Assembly: GCA_037953745.1 (NCBI GenBank)
Contig: JBAKBP010007101.1
Coordinates: 39,181 to 103,180 of the forward strand
Length of the DNA stretch: 64,000 nucleotides
Origin: Lithodes maja
Lineage: Eukaryota; Arthropoda; Malacostraca; Decapoda; Lithodidae
Reading direction: 5' to 3'
Shown: one piece after another, positions 60,901 through 64,000 of the stretch
Layout: every line of letters starts with the position of its first letter
Numbering within the stretch: position 1 is the first letter of the stretch
Translations under genes and position numbers: made by a program
The notes under the pieces: generated by a model
Told to the model about the DNA's origin: nothing
The model's input: the letters and a program-made list of their open reading frames with translations, nothing else
The model's database searches: none

Positions 60901-62857
60901 ACTGGGCTATCTTAATACACGAGAGGTAGACATATAATAGAGCTAAAATCACCCTAAAAACTAGTCTAATTAACATTGAATTGACAAAATAATATTTTCT
61001 CAAAAACTATTTTCTGAGATTGGACACTAAAGTGAATTGGTCTTGTATGGTGGAGACATAAAACGGGATTTAGAGCCTCTATAACTGGGCTATCTTAATA
61101 CACGAGAGGTAGACATATAATAGAGCTAAAATCACCCTAAAAACTAGTCTAATTAACATTGAATTGACAAAATAATATTTTCTCAAAAACTATTTTCTGA
61201 GATTGGACACTAAAGTGAATTGGTCTTGTATGGTGGAGACATAAAACGGGATTTAGAGCCTCTATAACTGGGCTATCTTAATACACGAGAGGTAGACATA
61301 TAATAGAGCTAAAATCACCCTAAAAACTAGTCTAATTAACATTGAATTGACAAAATAATATTTTCTCAAAAACTATTTTCTGAGATTGGACACTAAAGTG
61401 AATTGGTCTTGTATGGTGGAGACATAAAACGGGATTTAGAGCCTCTATAACTGGGCTATCTTAATACACGAGAGGTAGACATATAATAGAGCTAAAATCA
61501 CCCTAAAAACTAGTCTAATTAACATTGAATTGACAAAATAATATTTTCTCAAAAACTATTTTCTGAGATTGGACACTAAAGTGAATTGGTCTTGTATGGT
61601 GGAGACATAAAACGGGATTTAGAGCCTCTATAACTGGGCTATCTTAATACACGAGAGGTAGACATATAATAGAGCTAAAATCACCCTAAAAACTAGTCTA
61701 ATTAACATTGAATTGACAAAATAATATTTTCTCAAAAACTATTTTCTGAGATTGGACACTAAAGTGAATTGGTCTTGTATGGTGGAGACATAAAACGGGA
61801 TTTAGAGCCTCTATAACTGGGTTATCTTAATACACGAGAGGTAGACATATAATAGAGCTAAAATCACCCTAAAAACTAGTCTAATTAACATTGAATTGAC
61901 AAAATAATATTTTCTCAAAAACTATTTTCTGAGATTGGACACTAAAGTGAATTGGTCTTGTATGGTGGAGACATAAAACGGGATTTAGAGCCTCTATAAC
62001 TGGGCTATCTTAATACACGAGAGGTAGACATATAATAGAGCTAAAATCACCCTAAAAACTAGTCTAATTAACATTGAATTGACAAAATAATATTTTCTCA
62101 AAAACTATTTTCTGAGATTGGACACTAAAGTGAATTGGTCTTGTATGGTGGAGACATAAAACGGGATTTAGAGCCTCTATAACTGGGCTATCTTAATACA
62201 CGAGAGGTAGACATATAATAGAGCTAAAATCACCCTAAAAACTAGTCTAATTAACATTGAATTGACAAAATAATATTTTCTCAAAAACTATTTTCTGAGA
62301 TTGGACACTAAAGTGAATTGGTCTTGTATGGTGGAGACACAAAACGGGATTTAGAGCCTCTATAACTGGGCTATCTACACGAGAGGTAGACATATAATAG
62401 AGCTAAAATCACCCTAAAAACTAAGATAATTAACATTGAACTGACAAAATAATATTTTCTCAAAAACTATTTTCTGAGATTGGACACTAAAGTGAATTGG
62501 TCTTGTATGGTGGAGACACAAAACGGGATTTAGAGCCTCTATAACTGGGCTATCTACACGAGAGGTAGACATATAATACAGCTAAAATCACCCTAAAAAC
62601 TAGTCTAATTAACATATATACTTTAATTAATTTCATTGGGGGTGTGGTGGTGAGATTAATACAAATAATATTATTAGTAGGTTTAGGGATATTTCTTCGA
62701 GAGGCCGGTCTATATGATCTGTGCCCCATGAATATTCTTTCCTCTCACTTAAACAGTAGGCTACCATAGTGCGGTTGGGAGTATGAACATGATTAGATTA
62801 ATATCCAGTATTCGAGAATGGATAATAAGTCGTAGGCGTGTGCATAAACCTTTAACC

Positions 62858-62929
62858 GTCCTGGTGGTGTAATGGTTAAGGTGGCAAAAATATGTGTGTG
62901 ATAACCCGGGTTCGAATCCCGGTGGATCA
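62858..62929 (+). other. tRNA-like sequence, unit 1
   Basis: TGGTGTAATGG fits the pol III A-box (TRGYNNARNNG) and GGTTCGAATCC fits the B-box. The T arm is perfect (CCGGG, loop TTCGAAT, CCCGG). The acceptor ends (GTCCTGG and TGGATCA) do not pair and no clean anticodon arm is seen, so it looks like the head of a tRNA-derived repeat, not a working tRNA. Confidence 0.6.
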
Positions 62930-63172
62930 TATATACTTTAATTAATTTCATTGGGGGTGTGGTGGTGAGATTAATAAAAATAATATTATTAGTAGGTTTA
63001 GGGATATTTCTTCGAGAGGCCGGTCTATATGATCTGTGCCCCATGAATATTCTTTCCTCTCACTTAAACAGTAGGCTACCATAGTGCGGTTGGGAGTATG
63101 AACATGATTAGATTAATATCCAGTATTCGAGAATGGATAATAAGTCGTAGGCGTGTGCATAAACCTTTAACC

Positions 63173-63244
63173 GTCCTGGTGGTGTAATGGTTAAGGTGGC
63201 AAAAATATGTGTGTGATAACCCGGGTTCGAATCCCGGTGGATCA
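63173..63244 (+). other. tRNA-like sequence, unit 2
   Basis: Identical to unit 1 in both boxes and the T arm. Confidence 0.6.
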
Positions 63245-63494
63245 TATATACTTTAATTAATTTCATTGGGGGTGTGGTGGTGAGATTAATAAAAATAATA
63301 TTATTAGTAGGTTTAGGGATATTTCTTCGAGAGGCCGGTCCCGGTCTATATGATCTGTGGCCCCATGAATATTCTTTCCTCTCACTTAAACAGTAGGCTA
63401 CCATAGTGCGGTTGGGAGTATGAACATGATTAGATTAATATCCAGTATTCGAGAATGGATAATAAGTCGTAGGCGTGTGCATAAACCTTTAACC

Positions 63495-63567
63495 GTCCTG
63501 GTGGTGTAATGGTTAAGGTGGCAAAAATATGTGTGTGATAACCCGGGTTTCGAATCCCGGTGGATCA
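63495..63567 (+). other. tRNA-like sequence, unit 3
   Basis: As unit 1 but with an extra T in the T loop (GGGTTTCGAATCCC), which spoils the B-box spacing. Confidence 0.55.
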
Positions 63568-63814
63568 TATATACTTTAATTAATTTCATTGGGGGGTGTG
63601 GTGGTGAGATTAATAAAAAATAATATTATTAGTAGGTTTAGGGATATTTCTTCGAGAGGCCGGTCTATATGATCTGTGCCCCATGAATATTCTTTCCTCT
63701 CACTTAAACAGTAGGCTACCATAGTGCGGTTGGGAGTATGAAACATGATTAGATTAATATCCAGTATTCGAGAATGGATAATAAGTCGTAGGCGTGTGCA
63801 TAAACCTTTAAACC

Positions 63815-63887
63815 GTCCTGGTGGTGTAATGGTTAAGGTGGCAAAAATATGTGTGTGATAACCCGGGTTTCGAATCCCGGTGGATCA
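63815..63887 (+). other. tRNA-like sequence, unit 4
   Basis: As unit 3, with the same extra T. Confidence 0.55.
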
Positions 63888-64000
63888 TATATACTTTAAT
63901 TAATTTCATTGGGGGTGTGGTGGTGAGATTAATAAAAAATAATATTATTAGTAGGTTTAGGGATATTTCTTCGAGAGGCCGGTCTATATGATCTGTGCCC

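Larger units (their letters stand above)
23137..62614 (+). repeat. Satellite array, 179-183-bp monomer
   Basis: About 220 head-to-tail monomers over 39.5 kb. Constant blocks are CTTGTATGGTGGAGACA, GGGATTTAGAGCCTCTATAA, GAGGTAGACATATAATA and TTTTCTGAGATTGGACAC. Three main variants occur. A 180-base form (GGCTAGTTAAC, GACCAAAATAATATTCTCTGG) dominates 23.1-26.9 kb. A 179-base form (GACAAAATAATATTTTCTCA) fills most of 27-50 kb and 55-60 kb. A 183-base form has TTAATACACG in place of ACACG and often TACAGC and CTAGTCTAA; it fills most of 50-55 and 60.4-62.3 kb. The array is AT-rich with no supported gene. It ends abruptly inside a monomer at AATTAACAT. Confidence 0.95.
62615..64000 (+). repeat. 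Tandem array, about 315-323-bp unit with tRNA-like part
   Basis: CTTTAATTAATTTCATTGGG recurs at 62621, 62936, 63251, 63574 and 63894, giving four full units and a fifth cut by the window end. Units are almost identical and differ chiefly by one-base changes in homopolymer runs, plus a short CCGGTC duplication in the third. The array is fused directly to the satellite. Each unit ends in a tRNA-like sequence. The short antisense frames contain an HRDSNPG-type peptide, the usual result of translating a tRNA B-box backwards, so no protein is called. Confidence 0.9.

Noticed and set aside
23137..62614. CRISPR array
   Set aside because: The whole 180-base unit repeats with no unique spacers, and the setting is eukaryotic.
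62793..63589. Minus-strand frames in the terminal tandem repeat
   Set aside because: They contain the HRDSNPG-type peptide that comes from reading a tRNA B-box backwards, and they vary in frame between units.
62858..63887. Functional tRNA genes
   Set aside because: The acceptor stem cannot pair, there is no clear anticodon arm, and two of four copies have an eight-base T loop.

Overview
The window looks like animal DNA. The genes are intronless, have eukaryotic AATAAA poly(A) signals, and include relatives of three animal protein families: a Na+/K+-ATPase beta subunit, a CBP/p300-type TAZ zinc-finger protein and a cytosolic Hsp70. The host-like genes would suit an arthropod. Close packing, captured cellular genes and one expanded family of secreted glycoproteins resemble a large DNA virus or its endogenous copy. 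A 39-kb satellite with nucleosome-sized monomers points more towards a chromosome. No viral core gene (polymerase, capsid, helicase) is visible, so virus, endogenous virus and host locus all remain open.

Layout. 0.5-1.3 kb: Na+/K+-ATPase beta homolog (minus strand). 1.7-3.0 kb: three tandem TAZ-like genes (plus), the third decayed. 3.4-9.3 kb: two copies of a glycoprotein gene (minus), each head-to-head with an Hsp70 sequence (plus). The Hsp70 sequences are two condensed 5' stubs and one nearly full-length but broken copy. A roughly 110-bp inverted repeat brackets this first block (430-556 and 9337-9440). 9.5-22.5 kb: further glycoprotein paralogs, all minus strand, some intact and some broken, with an array of gene 3' ends (9.56-11.35 kb) and an array of internally deleted units keeping the 5' end (12.34-13.68 kb). 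23.1-62.6 kb: an AT-rich satellite of about 220 monomers (179, 180 or 183 bp) with several higher-order repeats. 62.6 kb to the end: a second tandem array, about 315-323 bp per unit, each unit carrying a tRNA-like sequence with pol III A- and B-box matches.

The glycoprotein family is the main coding content. Four copies read through (3372-4322, 6170-7132, 15405-16382, 19897-20925) and so does a fifth (21463-22533). Three are interrupted (11355-12338, 14063-14876, 17622-18672), and several fragments lie between them. Each has an N-terminal signal peptide, many N-glycosylation sequons and a hydrophobic extreme C-terminus, the layout of a secreted or GPI-anchored surface protein. I do not recognise the family.

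The same spacer sequences recur between genes: a 3'-flank poly(A) element in both orientations, an AACCCTTTAGC motif, decayed tRNA-like stretches and diverged pieces of the satellite monomer. The satellite therefore seems to have grown out of the spacer DNA of this gene cluster.
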